Assembly (NCBI RefSeq): GCF_003668875.1
Contig: NZ_RAWM01000005.1
Location: 1-64,000, forward strand
Length of the DNA: 64,000 bases
Reading direction: 5' to 3'
DNA from: Corallococcus interemptor
GTDB taxonomy: Bacteria; Myxococcota; Myxococcia; Myxococcales; Myxococcaceae
In this document: positions 16,542-25,183 of the stretch, piece after piece
Numbering within the stretch: the first letter of the stretch is position 1
Layout of the letters: every line of letters starts with the position of its first letter
Made by a program: the position numbers and the translations under genes
The notes under the pieces: generated by a model
Database searches by the model: none
Seen by the model: only the letters and a program-made list of their open reading frames with translations
What the model was told of the DNA's origin: nothing

Positions 16542-18053
16542 ATGGCCCAGCGCCGCCCGACCCGACCTTCCGCCCCGTCCGCTACGTCCAAGTCCCGCAG
16601 TGCCGCTGGCAAGGCCGCCACGAAGCCCGGGGGCCGTGCCGCCGGGGGCAAGGCCTCCGCCCCGGCGAAGAAGGCAGGGGTCGCGAAGCTGAAGCAGACC
16701 GCCAAGGCGGTGAAGACCGCGGCGGCGAAGGCTCCGGCCGGGAAGGCAAAGCCTGTCGCAAAGGCATCCAGCCCGAAGGCCGCTCCGGCGCCGAAGGCTT
16801 CCGGGGCGAAGCCAGGTGCCCAGGCGTCGAAGGGCCCTGCCGCGAAGACCGCCCAGGCCTCGAAGGCGCCTGCGGCGAAGTCCGCCGCGAAGGCCCCCGT
16901 CGCGAAGCCGGGCGCACAGTCGTCGAAGACGCCCGCCACGAAGAAGCCCGCGGATCAGTCGCCAAAGGCGCCTGTCACGAAGCCCACCGCGCAGGCTTCA
17001 AAGGCAGCCGCCACGAAGAAGGCCCCCGCCGAGACGGGCGCCAAGGCTTCTGCCTCGAAGGCCACCGGGCGCGCTGATCAGAAGCCCTCTTCGGCCGACA
17101 AGAGCCCGAAGGCTTCCGCGGCGAAGACTGCCGGAGGAGGCGCCTCCCAAGAACCTGTCTCGGCCGTGAAGGGCTCGAAGGCTTCCGCATCGAAAGCCGC
17201 TGAACAGCCTGCATCGACTGAAGAGCCGTCCAAGGCCGATACATCGACGCCCGCCGAAGGGGCCGTGGCCGACGAGAGCCCCAAGGCTTCCACGGAGCCG
17301 TCGTCCTCGGCCACCGAGCCGACCGCTGCTGCCACCGAGACCGCCGAAGTGAAGACGGACGACGGCGAGGCCCCGTCGAAGCGCGCGAAGAAGACGCCCA
17401 AGGGCGCCTCCGCGAAGAAGGCCGCGGCCGAAGAGGCTCCCGCCTCCACGTCGCAGGAGACCTCCACGGAATCCGCCACGACCGCTCCCGCGAGCACCGT
17501 GGAAGAAGCAGCTCCCGCGACGGAGACGGCCGAAGCTCCCTCACGCCGCGCATCGAAGAAGAAGGCCGCCGAAGCTCCTGAAGAAGCCGCCTCCAGCGAG
17601 GAGCCCGCCTCCAAGTCGAAGCGCGGCTCCAAGGACGCGGCCCCCGAGGAGGCCGCTGCTCCTGCCGCCTCCAGCGAGGAGCCCGCCTCCAAGTCGAAGC
17701 GCGGCGCCAAGGGCGCGGCAGAGCCCTCCGAGGCTCCGGCGAAGCCCGCTCGCACCGCCGACCCGCAGTTCCTCATCCTGACCGGCGGCTCACCCTTCCT
17801 GCGCGCCATCGGCTCCGTGCGCCGCCCGGACGGCGAAACCCTCCCGGGCTTCGCCAACCTGGCCGTGACCAAGATGTCCGCGGCCTCGCTGCCCACCGAA
17901 CCCGGCACGTACGAGTTCCGCTTCCAGGCCAGCAACGGCACCGGCGACTTCAAGCTCGCGCAGCGCAGCGAGAACGGCGCCCCCCGCAACGTGCGCGACT
18001 TCGAGATGGCCTCCTCGGGCGGCTTCCAGCTCTACCGCTTCACCATCTCCTGA
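16542..18053 (+). CDS. Histone-H1-like Lys/Ala/Pro-rich protein with a C-terminal globular domain
   Basis: A 503-residue protein in three zones. Residues 1-170 are almost only Ala, Lys, Pro, Ser and Thr, with spaced AKK and PAAK motifs like the tails of histone H1 or bacterial HU-fusion proteins. Residues 170-405 mix acidic Glu/Thr-rich and basic SKSKRG stretches. The last 100 residues are an ordinary compact sequence with ILTGGSPFLRAIG and PGTYEFRFQASNGTGDF, resembling a beta-sandwich. It is probably nucleic-acid- or polyanion-binding through the tail. The C-terminal domain was not assigned to a family. Stands alone, with a convergent gene seven bases after its stop. Confidence 0.7.
   Translation: MAQRRPTRPSAPSATSKSRSAAGKAATKPGGRAAGGKASAPAKKAGVAKLKQTAKAVKTAAAKAPAGKAKPVAKASSPKAAPAPKASGAKPGAQASKGPAAKTAQASKAPAAKSAAKAPVAKPGAQSSKTPATKKPADQSPKAPVTKPTAQASKAAATKKAPAETGAKASASKATGRADQKPSSADKSPKASAAKTAGGGASQEPVSAVKGSKASASKAAEQPASTEEPSKADTSTPAEGAVADESPKASTEPSSSATEPTAAATETAEVKTDDGEAPSKRAKKTPKGASAKKAAAEEAPASTSQETSTESATTAPASTVEEAAPATETAEAPSRRASKKKAAEAPEEAASSEEPASKSKRGSKDAAPEEAAAPAASSEEPASKSKRGAKGAAEPSEAPAKPARTADPQFLILTGGSPFLRAIGSVRRPDGETLPGFANLAVTKMSAASLPTEPGTYEFRFQASNGTGDFKLAQRSENGAPRNVRDFEMASSGGFQLYRFTIS
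17588..17706 (+). repeat. Tandem 78-bp repeat inside the H1-like gene
   Basis: A segment encoding AASSEEPASKSKRG is repeated after 26 codons with nearly identical DNA. The copies begin at about 17588 and 17666. Near-identity at the nucleotide level indicates a recent duplication in the low-complexity linker. Repeat number may vary between strains. Confidence 0.6.
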
Positions 18054-18060
18054 ACGCCCC

Positions 18061-19089
18061 TCACGGCGGCAGGAACCGCGACAGCAGCGCGAGCCCCTGC
18101 GCCTCCAGGGGCACGCGCCCCCGCAGCGCCGCGAACAACGACCAGCCGTGGTCCGACAGCAGGACCACGGCCGCGTCCGCCGCGACGCTGAGCCCCATGA
18201 AGCCCACGTAGCCCCCCATCACCGACGAGCGCCACACCACGTCCTTCCCGCGCACCTGGGACACGTTCCATCCCAGGCCCCGCTGGAAGGGCCCCGCCTT
18301 CACCCGGGGCGCCTGCATCCGGTACAGCGCCTTCGTGAACGACGGCTCGCCGCGCCCCAGGCCCGTCTCCAGGAAGCGCATCACGTCCCCCACCGTGGAG
18401 TGCAGCGCGCCGCCGCCCGGGAGCGCCGGGAAGGTCCAGGGCGGCACGGGCTTGCCTCGCGCGGTGTGGCCCTGCAACAGGCGCGGGGCCAGCTCCTCCG
18501 TGACGCGCGCCGTGGTGTCCATCAGCCCCATGGGCTTGCACAGCACGTCCCGCATCAGGTGCCCGTAGTTCAACGTCATGCGCCGGGACAGCGCGTGGCC
18601 CAGCACGCCCATGCCCAGGAAGGACTCGGAGGACGGGTGCGGCGGCGGCCGACGGGGGTGGTAGTTGCGCAGGAACTCGCCGAACAGGCTCGCGGAGTAC
18701 CCGCCGAACGGGTCGTCCGGATTGCGCGGCGCCGCGTCCAGGTTGGGCGGCAGGTGCGGCAGCCCGGAGGTGTGCGTCGCCAGCTGCTCCAGCGTGATGC
18801 TCCGGGCAATCTCGTCGTTCAACAGCGACGCGGGGATGAGGTTGCCCAGGGGCTCGTCGAGCCGCACGTCCCCGCGCTCCGCCATCACCGACAGCAGCGC
18901 CGCCGTGAAGACCTCCGTGAGCGACCCCAGCCCGAACAGGGCATCCGTCGCCGGGGGCGGCCCCTTGCCCCGGAGTCCTTCGACGTGCAGCGCGCCCCGC
19001 CAGGTCATGGCCGCGCAGACATGGGCCGTCGGATAGCCGCGCAGGTAGGGCCGCAGCTCCGCGCGGAGGAGGTCGGAAGGGTTCGACAT
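18061..19089 (-). CDS. Serine beta-lactamase-fold protein, catalytic residues lost
   Basis: A 342-residue relative of the class C beta-lactamase/serine hydrolase family, recognised by LATHTSGLPHLPPNL, MGVLGHAL and PMGLMDT at family spacing. The three catalytic elements are altered. SxxK reads SLTE (Ser56 kept, Lys replaced by Glu59). YxN reads ESF (155-157). The HxG-type motif before GGY reads RSS (287-289). It is therefore predicted inactive as a hydrolase, perhaps a peptidoglycan-binding or regulatory pseudoenzyme. No signal peptide is seen from the ATG at 19089, and no good ribosome site, so the start is uncertain. Confidence 0.75.
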   Translation of the reverse strand: MSNPSDLLRAELRPYLRGYPTAHVCAAMTWRGALHVEGLRGKGPPPATDALFGLGSLTEVFTAALLSVMAERGDVRLDEPLGNLIPASLLNDEIARSITLEQLATHTSGLPHLPPNLDAAPRNPDDPFGGYSASLFGEFLRNYHPRRPPPHPSSESFLGMGVLGHALSRRMTLNYGHLMRDVLCKPMGLMDTTARVTEELAPRLLQGHTARGKPVPPWTFPALPGGGALHSTVGDVMRFLETGLGRGEPSFTKALYRMQAPRVKAGPFQRGLGWNVSQVRGKDVVWRSSVMGGYVGFMGLSVAADAAVVLLSDHGWSLFAALRGRVPLEAQGLALLSRFLPP

Positions 19090-19303
19090 GGGGAGGCGCT
19101 TTACGGGCCCGCCACCCGGTGAGGCAAGCCCTCCCGACGCGCTTCTGTCAGGCGCCACCGTGCAGGGCCGTCCGCCTCCTGGAAGCCCCTTTCGTCCAGA
19201 CATGCCGCCCGCGTTCGCGCACGCCGGGGCCGTGTCAGGTCCCACGTGTGCTCGCGTCCAGGTGGGCCCGCCGTTCCCCTTCCCCTGACGAAAGGCCACC
19301 TGG

Positions 19304-20182
19304 ATGCCTCCTGTCCCTGCCGTGAAGGCGATTCTGTTCGGGCGCAACCCCCACCAGCCGGATCCGTTCGACGTGGAGGCCGACGCGGCCGAAGCGCTGG
19401 GCGTGGACACGTACCAGGCGGACCTCTCCGCCCTCCTGTCGGGCGACGCGGCGAGGGCGCTCACGGGCGTGCCCGACCGAGGCCACCTCCGGCTGCTGTA
19501 CCGGGGATGGATGCTCACGGAGGAGGAGTACACGGAGCTCGACGAGGCCGTGCGGGCGCTGGGGCACCGCCTGGGGACGACGCCGGAGCAGTACGCCGCC
19601 GCGCACTACCTGCCCCACTGGTACCCGAAGCTCGCGGGCTACACGGCGCGCTCGGTGTGGACGGACGGGCCGGACGCGGCGGAGGCGTGGCGCGCGGCCC
19701 GGAAGCTGGGCCCGCCGCCGTACATCCTCAAGGACCACGTGAAGTCCGCGAAGGAGCGCTGGGCGGAGGCGTGCTTCGTCCCGGCGGACGCCACGCGCGA
19801 GGACTTCGAGCGCATCTGCCAGAACCTGCTCGACGAGCGCGGCGACCGCTTCGAGCGAGGCTTCGTGGTGCGCCGCTACCTGCCGCTCAAGGTCTACGGG
19901 CGCACGCCCGCGGGCCCCGCGCACCTGGAGTTCCGGCTGTTCTTCGGCGCGGGCCGGCTGCTGGCCGCGGAGCCGTACCACGAGTTCGACGTGGAGGTGC
20001 CCGACTTCACCGCCTTCGAGCCGCTGGGCCGCCGCATCCCCTCCCCGTTCTTCACGCTGGACGTGGCGATGCTGGAGGACGGCGGCTGGGCGGTGGTGGA
20101 GGTGAATGACGGCGGCGTCTCCGGCCTGCCGCCCGGGTTGGATCCGCGCGACCTCTTCGCCGCGCTGCTCGACCTCAAATAG
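19304..20182 (+). CDS. ATP-grasp domain protein, R2K-like
   Basis: A 292-residue protein. Its C-terminal two thirds carry ATP-grasp features: YILKDHVKSAK with the nucleotide-binding Lys, a central FVVRRYLPL strand, HLEFRLFFGAGRL, and a terminal LDVAMLEDGGWAVVEVNDG with the metal-binding Asp, Glu and Asn. The order resembles the R2K clade (formerly DUF4343). ATP-grasp enzymes ligate a carboxylate to an amine using ATP. The substrate here is unknown. The N-terminal 110 residues are variable. An AAAGG site precedes the ATG. Neighbours give no pathway. Confidence 0.75.
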   Translation: MPPVPAVKAILFGRNPHQPDPFDVEADAAEALGVDTYQADLSALLSGDAARALTGVPDRGHLRLLYRGWMLTEEEYTELDEAVRALGHRLGTTPEQYAAAHYLPHWYPKLAGYTARSVWTDGPDAAEAWRAARKLGPPPYILKDHVKSAKERWAEACFVPADATREDFERICQNLLDERGDRFERGFVVRRYLPLKVYGRTPAGPAHLEFRLFFGAGRLLAAEPYHEFDVEVPDFTAFEPLGRRIPSPFFTLDVAMLEDGGWAVVEVNDGGVSGLPPGLDPRDLFAALLDLK

Positions 20183-20191
20183 GCCCTGGCG

Positions 20192-21553
20192 TCAGAAGTA
20201 CTCGGGGTGCTCGGCCGCCAGCATCGCCTCCATCCCGCTCACGTCCTGCAACAGCGAGTGCCGTGGCGCGATGTTCCTCGCCGCGTCCCAGCACACCCAG
20301 GCCGCGCCCATGTCCCAATCCGCGACGCAGAGGTCCCCCAGGTCCTTGTAGGCGCCGGTGAAGAAGGGATTGGCCTGGATGACCTCCAGCAGCAGCTGAC
20401 GCGCCGCAGGGGCCTCACCGAGGGCCCGGCGCGCTCCGGCCTCGAAGCTCTTGAGGACATGCGCGTGGCGCCCCGCCGCCGCACGGAGCGCGACCAACCC
20501 GGGGGCCATGGCGCTGGCCGTGGCCTTGTCGTTGGGAGGCCGCGACAGGGCCTCCCGGAAGCGCCGCACGTCCGCGTCCGGAATGGCCTGGACGGCCTCG
20601 CCCAGCCCCGGCATCAGCTCATCGGTCTGCAACTTCAGCTCGAAGAACGCGAGCACGCTTTCGAGCATCCGGCCCGCGGCCACGGACGCCTCCGCCTCCC
20701 GCTTCCGCTGCTCCCGCACCGACGCACCGTCGGGAGCGGCGCCGAGCGTCACGCGCTCCAGCGTGGCGTCATCCGGCAGGCCGGGCCCTCCGCGCACCAC
20801 GCGGCGGTAACCGCCAATGGGAAGCCCGCTGTCGGGCACGACGGTGTCGGACTGGAGCCGCAAGGTCACGGTGCTCCCCGGGGAGCCGCGCATCGCCTTC
20901 GCGCTGTACTGGATGTCGCGCGGCACGCGGTGGGCCGAGCCGAGCCGCTCCAGGATGAGGGGGTGGCCATGGAAGCGATGCCGGAGGAACTGGACGAACT
21001 GTCCACCCAGGCTGGGAGCGACGCGGACGCCGTCATCCGAGTACGCCAGCAGCGGGCGTCCCTCCGCGGTGACAAACGCCGTGCCCCCTGCCTCGGACTT
21101 CATGAGGATGTCCGCCGGCTTGCCGCGCCCGGAGAAGAGGGACCGCAGCATCGCCCCAGGCCCGGTGGCCTTCGCCTCCGCGAGCGTCCGTCCCCGCGCC
21201 TTGTCGAGCACGGAGAGCTGATGCTCCATGATGACCGGCGCGAAGTCCGAAGCATCTCCCAGGCCGGCCGTGATGACGGCGTGGAGGTGCTCGCGGTTGC
21301 TCAGCTCGAAGTGCCGGAAGCAGACGTCCGCGTACATCGACTCGTCGACGTAGGTCTTCGCGCCCTCGTCGAGCGTGAGGCGGCGCCTGCGGGTGAAGTC
21401 CAGGAGCACCTCGTCCTTGCCGGTCTCGCGATAGCCCAGCCAGCCACGCCGCAGCCGGACCTGCATCGCATGGGTCCTCGAGGGGACGGGAGGCGACTCG
21501 GGGTTGTTCCTTCCGCCGGACTCCGTGACTTGCAAGCTCAGGTCGAGACCCAT
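20192..21553 (-). CDS. Hypothetical protein with C-terminal TPR-like helices
   Basis: A 453-residue cytoplasmic protein without signal or membrane segment. The N-terminal half is mixed alpha/beta with the pattern GYRETGKDEVLLDFTRR. The last 130 residues look like TPR helices (ALGEAPAARQLLLEVIQANP, then GAYKDLGDLCVADWDMGAAW), ending in a helix with AAEHPEYF. The ATG at 21553 was preferred to 21601 because the latter would overlap the divergent lipoprotein start at 21600. Another ATG at about 21466 is possible. Converges on the ATP-grasp gene with nine bases between stops. Family not recognised. Confidence 0.65.
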   Translation of the reverse strand: MGLDLSLQVTESGGRNNPESPPVPSRTHAMQVRLRRGWLGYRETGKDEVLLDFTRRRRLTLDEGAKTYVDESMYADVCFRHFELSNREHLHAVITAGLGDASDFAPVIMEHQLSVLDKARGRTLAEAKATGPGAMLRSLFSGRGKPADILMKSEAGGTAFVTAEGRPLLAYSDDGVRVAPSLGGQFVQFLRHRFHGHPLILERLGSAHRVPRDIQYSAKAMRGSPGSTVTLRLQSDTVVPDSGLPIGGYRRVVRGGPGLPDDATLERVTLGAAPDGASVREQRKREAEASVAAGRMLESVLAFFELKLQTDELMPGLGEAVQAIPDADVRRFREALSRPPNDKATASAMAPGLVALRAAAGRHAHVLKSFEAGARRALGEAPAARQLLLEVIQANPFFTGAYKDLGDLCVADWDMGAAWVCWDAARNIAPRHSLLQDVSGMEAMLAAEHPEYF

Positions 21554-21599
21554 GGGGCCCCATCCTACCGCGCCGTGGCAGGTGCTACCGTGCGCGGGC

Positions 21600-22880
21600 A
21601 TGAACGGGTTGCATCACCGCGCCGCCGCCCTCCTCCTCGTGGGACTCACCGCGTGCGGCGGCTGCCAGAAGACGGACGCCGAGCGCGCCGCGAAGGAGCG
21701 CGCGGAGATTGACGAGCGCCTTCGCGACTCCGTCGCGCTCGTGCCCTACCGCGCGCTCAAGCTCACCGTGCGCGCGGACGGGGACCCCAAGGCGCCGGAG
21801 GAGGTGGCCCTGCTCTGGAAGGCCCTGGCTGAAACGCGCGCGCTGCCGGACAAGCCGCTCACCGACGAAGCGACGCGCGCGGCGGCCCGCACGTACCTGG
21901 ACCTGGGCGTCGCCTTCTACAAGGCGCGCAAGACGCTCCAGACGCGCGACGAGGACGAGTTCCCCCTGCTGTGGAACCGGTGGGCCTCCGGCGAGGCCCT
22001 GCCCCTGCCCTCCTACGACGCGGGCCAGGAGCACGCCTTCCTCGCCGCCGCCCTGCTGGTGCTGGACACCGCGGAGAAGTCCGACCGCATCCCCGCCACG
22101 GAGCTGGTCTTCTACGAATTGTCGCGCGCCACGCCCGCGCCTGGCTGGCCCACGCCCCTGCGCGCAGCGGTGCAGGCCAGCCGGGGCACCGCCTTCTGCC
22201 AGGCGGGCTACCACTACGCCGCGGAGGAGGAGCTGACCGGCTTCCTCACGGAGACGGAGCGCCTTCCCCCGGAGGCCTTCCCCGCCCTCCAGCAGGGCAC
22301 GCCCGCGCAGTCGCGGGAGGCGGTGCTCGCGGCCGGGCACTTCCTGCGCGCGTGGAACCGCATGGGCCTCAAGCGCGAGCGCGCCGCCGAGGACGACATC
22401 GAGCAGGGGCTGCGCTCGCTCCAGACGCTGGGCGTGGAGAACGAGCTGACGTGGTGGGGCTGGGCCTTCATCCACACCCGGCGCGGACGCTACGAGGAGG
22501 CCGCGGCGTCGCTCGACAAGCTCGCCGCCAGCCCCTACCTGGAGGAGACGGAGCGGCGCGAGGTGCACGACAGCGCCCAGGCCCTGCGCAAGCACGGCGA
22601 CAGCCTGCCCCTGTTCCAGCAGACCCGCGCGACGCTGCTGTTGGGCCGGACGCTGCTGGCGCGAGCCGGAGGCCTGGAGCACGTGCTCACCGTGCTGCTG
22701 GGTCCGCAGCGGGCGAAGCAGCTCTACGCCCCGCTCGTCTGGATGGACCGCGTGCGCCAGCGCACGGCCAACCTCTCCCCGGAGCAGGTGGCCCAGGGCG
22801 CGGGCGAAACGCTCGACCGCGGATGGAAGGCCCTTCAGCAGCGACTGAACGACAGCACCGCCAGGGACACCCCGCCTTGA
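21600..22880 (+). CDS. Predicted lipoprotein with helical repeats, 426 aa
   Basis: The N-terminus is a lipoprotein signal with lipobox LTAC and then GGCQK, so the protein is anchored in a membrane. The mature part is strongly helical with Ala/Leu/Glu/Arg periodicity and TPR-like pairs around WWGWAFIHTRRGRYEEAAASL. No enzyme motif is seen. It is divergent from the TPR-like gene at 21553. The 46-base gap is too short for two well separated promoters, so their control may be shared. Function unknown. Confidence 0.75.
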   Translation: MNGLHHRAAALLLVGLTACGGCQKTDAERAAKERAEIDERLRDSVALVPYRALKLTVRADGDPKAPEEVALLWKALAETRALPDKPLTDEATRAAARTYLDLGVAFYKARKTLQTRDEDEFPLLWNRWASGEALPLPSYDAGQEHAFLAAALLVLDTAEKSDRIPATELVFYELSRATPAPGWPTPLRAAVQASRGTAFCQAGYHYAAEEELTGFLTETERLPPEAFPALQQGTPAQSREAVLAAGHFLRAWNRMGLKRERAAEDDIEQGLRSLQTLGVENELTWWGWAFIHTRRGRYEEAAASLDKLAASPYLEETERREVHDSAQALRKHGDSLPLFQQTRATLLLGRTLLARAGGLEHVLTVLLGPQRAKQLYAPLVWMDRVRQRTANLSPEQVAQGAGETLDRGWKALQQRLNDSTARDTPP

Positions 22881-22901
22881 CTCCAGGGTGACGCGCCCCC
22901 G

Positions 22902-24125
22902 TCACGGAGCCGCCGCTTCGCCCAGCGCCTTCACGGGGTAGTGCCCCGGGGACGCGCGGAAGCGGCGCTCCAGTCCTCCGGGCTGGAGCACGCCCCGCTC
23001 GAACAGCCCCAAGAGGAAGTCCTCGTACGTCCCGGCCCGTGAAGGGCCCGCGCGCTTCAGCTCCTCGTAGAGCACGAAGGCCAGGACGTGCATGCCGTCA
23101 TCGTGGTCGCGGAAGAACTCCGCGCCCGTGAGCGGTTGGCCATCCCGCCTGCGCAGCAGGCCCTGCCGCTCGCTGACGTAGACGTCGATGGCCTCCGCGC
23201 AGTCCTCTTCCGTCAGGCCACGCGCCTTGGTGTAGCCGAACGCGGGGTCATGCTCGCGCACGAGCCGCTGGAAGTAGGGGTCCGCCTCCAGCGCGGACAG
23301 CTTCGCGTCCAGCACGCCCTCGCGCGCGAACGGTGGATGCAGCAGCTCATGCACCGCCGTCTTCACGGTGACGTCCGCGGGATAGGTCGCGTCCGTGAGG
23401 AAGTTCCACCCCGTCACCCGGATGCCGTGCGGCTTCGCGAACTTCAGGACGTGCGCGTTCACCGCCGGGACCTGGAGCTTCCGTCCCAGCACCCCTTCGT
23501 TCCAGCCCACCACGTCATGTGGCGTCACCTTCGCGGCCAGCCCCGTGATGGCCTGCTCCACCTGGGGCAGGTACTCCGCCCGCCAGATGCGGGGGAACTC
23601 CACACGCGCGAGGAACGCCAGCAGGACGCCCAGGTCTCCTCGCACGTCCTCCATCAGCGCGAAGCCGTCCTCCCGTCCGTATGACGTGGCCAGGAAGTCC
23701 TCGCGCATCCGGCTCCACGCGGCGTCATCCGCCACCGTCGCCGCCAGGCCCTCCACCGTGGTGGGCCCCGTCACGGAGAAGACCAGCGTCAGGAAAGGGC
23801 CCACCATCTTCCCGCCCTGCTTCCCCATCCGCTCGGTGAGGTGCGCGAGCGCCACGTGCTCGCGAGGCTCCAGCAGCGCGGAGAAGCGCTGGTACTCCGC
23901 TGGATAGAAGCGCGTGTAGAACGCGTCTCCCCGCAGCAGGTTCAACATGCACAGCGCGTCGTACGCCTCGGACGGGCGCAACACCCACTGCGTGCGCCCG
24001 GAGTCCACGTGGTGCATCACCGGAGCCGAAGCGGGAGCGGGCCGGGAACCCGCGCAGGCGGTCCCCATCAGCGCCACGCACAGGAGCGCCACGGCGCGGC
24101 GGAAGGAAGGCGATTCCAGGGTCAT
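22902..24125 (-). CDS. Lipoprotein with an HExxH zincin-type motif
   Basis: From the ATG at 24125 the protein has 407 residues, with a signal ending ALMGTAC and Cys33 of the longer frame as the lipidated residue. In the middle lies VKTAVHELLHPPF, which fits the zinc metalloprotease signature HExxH. A downstream Glu/Asp-rich helix with CAEAIDVYVSERQG could supply a third ligand. Metalloprotease activity is inference from this motif. The preceding region is helical and was not assigned to a family. It converges on the lipoprotein gene before it, with 21 bases between the stops. Confidence 0.65.
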   Translation of the reverse strand: MTLESPSFRRAVALLCVALMGTACAGSRPAPASAPVMHHVDSGRTQWVLRPSEAYDALCMLNLLRGDAFYTRFYPAEYQRFSALLEPREHVALAHLTERMGKQGGKMVGPFLTLVFSVTGPTTVEGLAATVADDAAWSRMREDFLATSYGREDGFALMEDVRGDLGVLLAFLARVEFPRIWRAEYLPQVEQAITGLAAKVTPHDVVGWNEGVLGRKLQVPAVNAHVLKFAKPHGIRVTGWNFLTDATYPADVTVKTAVHELLHPPFAREGVLDAKLSALEADPYFQRLVREHDPAFGYTKARGLTEEDCAEAIDVYVSERQGLLRRRDGQPLTGAEFFRDHDDGMHVLAFVLYEELKRAGPSRAGTYEDFLLGLFERGVLQPGGLERRFRASPGHYPVKALGEAAAP

Positions 24126-24170
24126 GCCCGGGAGATAGGACCGCCCGCCCACCGCCGTCTTGGACGAAAC

Positions 24171-25013
24171 CTACCGCGTGGAACCGGATGCACGTCCCGC
24201 CAGCCGCCGGTACTCCGCGGGGGTGAGGTGCAGGCGGCGGCGGAACTCGCGCGTCAGGTGGCTCTGGTCGCAGTAGCCCGCGTCGAGCGCGATGTCCCCC
24301 AGCGGCCGCTGTGTCTCGCGCAGCGCCCGGCTCGCGCGCTCCAGGCGGGAGCGCCGCAGGTACTCCGCCGGGCTGCACCGGTACACCTGGCGGAAGGTCC
24401 GCCCCAACCTCAGCGGGCTCACCCCCGCCTCCCGAGCCAGGTCCGCCAACGTGGGCGGAGGCCCCCGCACCGCGTCCAGCAGCTCGCGCACGCGCCCCAG
24501 CCACGCCGGAGGGCCCGAACCCCGCGCTGGCGCCGACGCGCGCACCGCCTCCGCCAGCAGCTCCAGCGTCAGCCCTTCGATGGCCAGCGCCGCCACGTCA
24601 TCCGCGCGCCGGAACTCCTGGTACACGCGCGCCGCCAGCGTGGCCAGCCGCACCGACGTCAGGTCCACCCGAGGATCCAACCCCGCCGCGAGCGCGCTCC
24701 GCGAACGCCAGGAGGCTTCCGAGAAGTCGATGTTGAAGGTGCGCGTGCGCACATTCCGGATGCGCTGCGCATGCTCCAGCCCGGGCGCCTGGAAGGCGAC
24801 CGAACGGGCGGCGCACTCCCGCGCGCGGCCCTCCACCACGTCCGTGAAGCCACCTTCCAGCGTGAGCCGGAAGCCCGCGTGCCGGTGCCCATGGGAAGGC
24901 AACCGGACGCCCGGCGCGTACGTGCTCTCCGTGAGCACCAGCCCCGCCACCTCCACGCGCTGGAGGGGCGTACCCAGGTAACGGCCGAACTCGAGGACGG
25001 GTGTGGGGGTCAC
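24171..25013 (-). CDS. AraC-family transcriptional regulator
   Basis: A 280-residue regulator. The N-terminal cupin-like sensing domain has [18 protein letters not shown] with clustered His residues. The C-terminal AraC double helix-turn-helix (about 180-275) includes [20 protein letters not shown] and the signature [20 protein letters not shown] followed by TPAEYRR. Divergent from the zinc alcohol dehydrogenase across 170 bases, so it may control that gene. Effector unknown. Confidence 0.88.
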   Translation of the reverse strand: MTPTPVLEFGRYLGTPLQRVEVAGLVLTESTYAPGVRLPSHGHRHAGFRLTLEGGFTDVVEGRARECAARSVAFQAPGLEHAQRIRNVRTRTFNIDFSEASWRSRSALAAGLDPRVDLTSVRLATLAARVYQEFRRADDVAALAIEGLTLELLAEAVRASAPARGSGPPAWLGRVRELLDAVRGPPPTLADLAREAGVSPLRLGRTFRQVYRCSPAEYLRRSRLERASRALRETQRPLGDIALDAGYCDQSHLTREFRRRLHLTPAEYRRLAGRASGSTR

Positions 25014-25183
25014 CTCCCCTTTTTCGCATCGGACAGGGGTCCCATTGCATCCCCGGACGCCGATTCCGCCCTTCCGCGCGCCAGACGGGCAGGCGGCGGC
25101 GTGGCGGGAGTGTTGGCCATGGACGCCGCAAGTCCCCAGCTTTGCTCCAACGCCTTTCTCCCTCCTCCAAGGAGCCGCACCCG

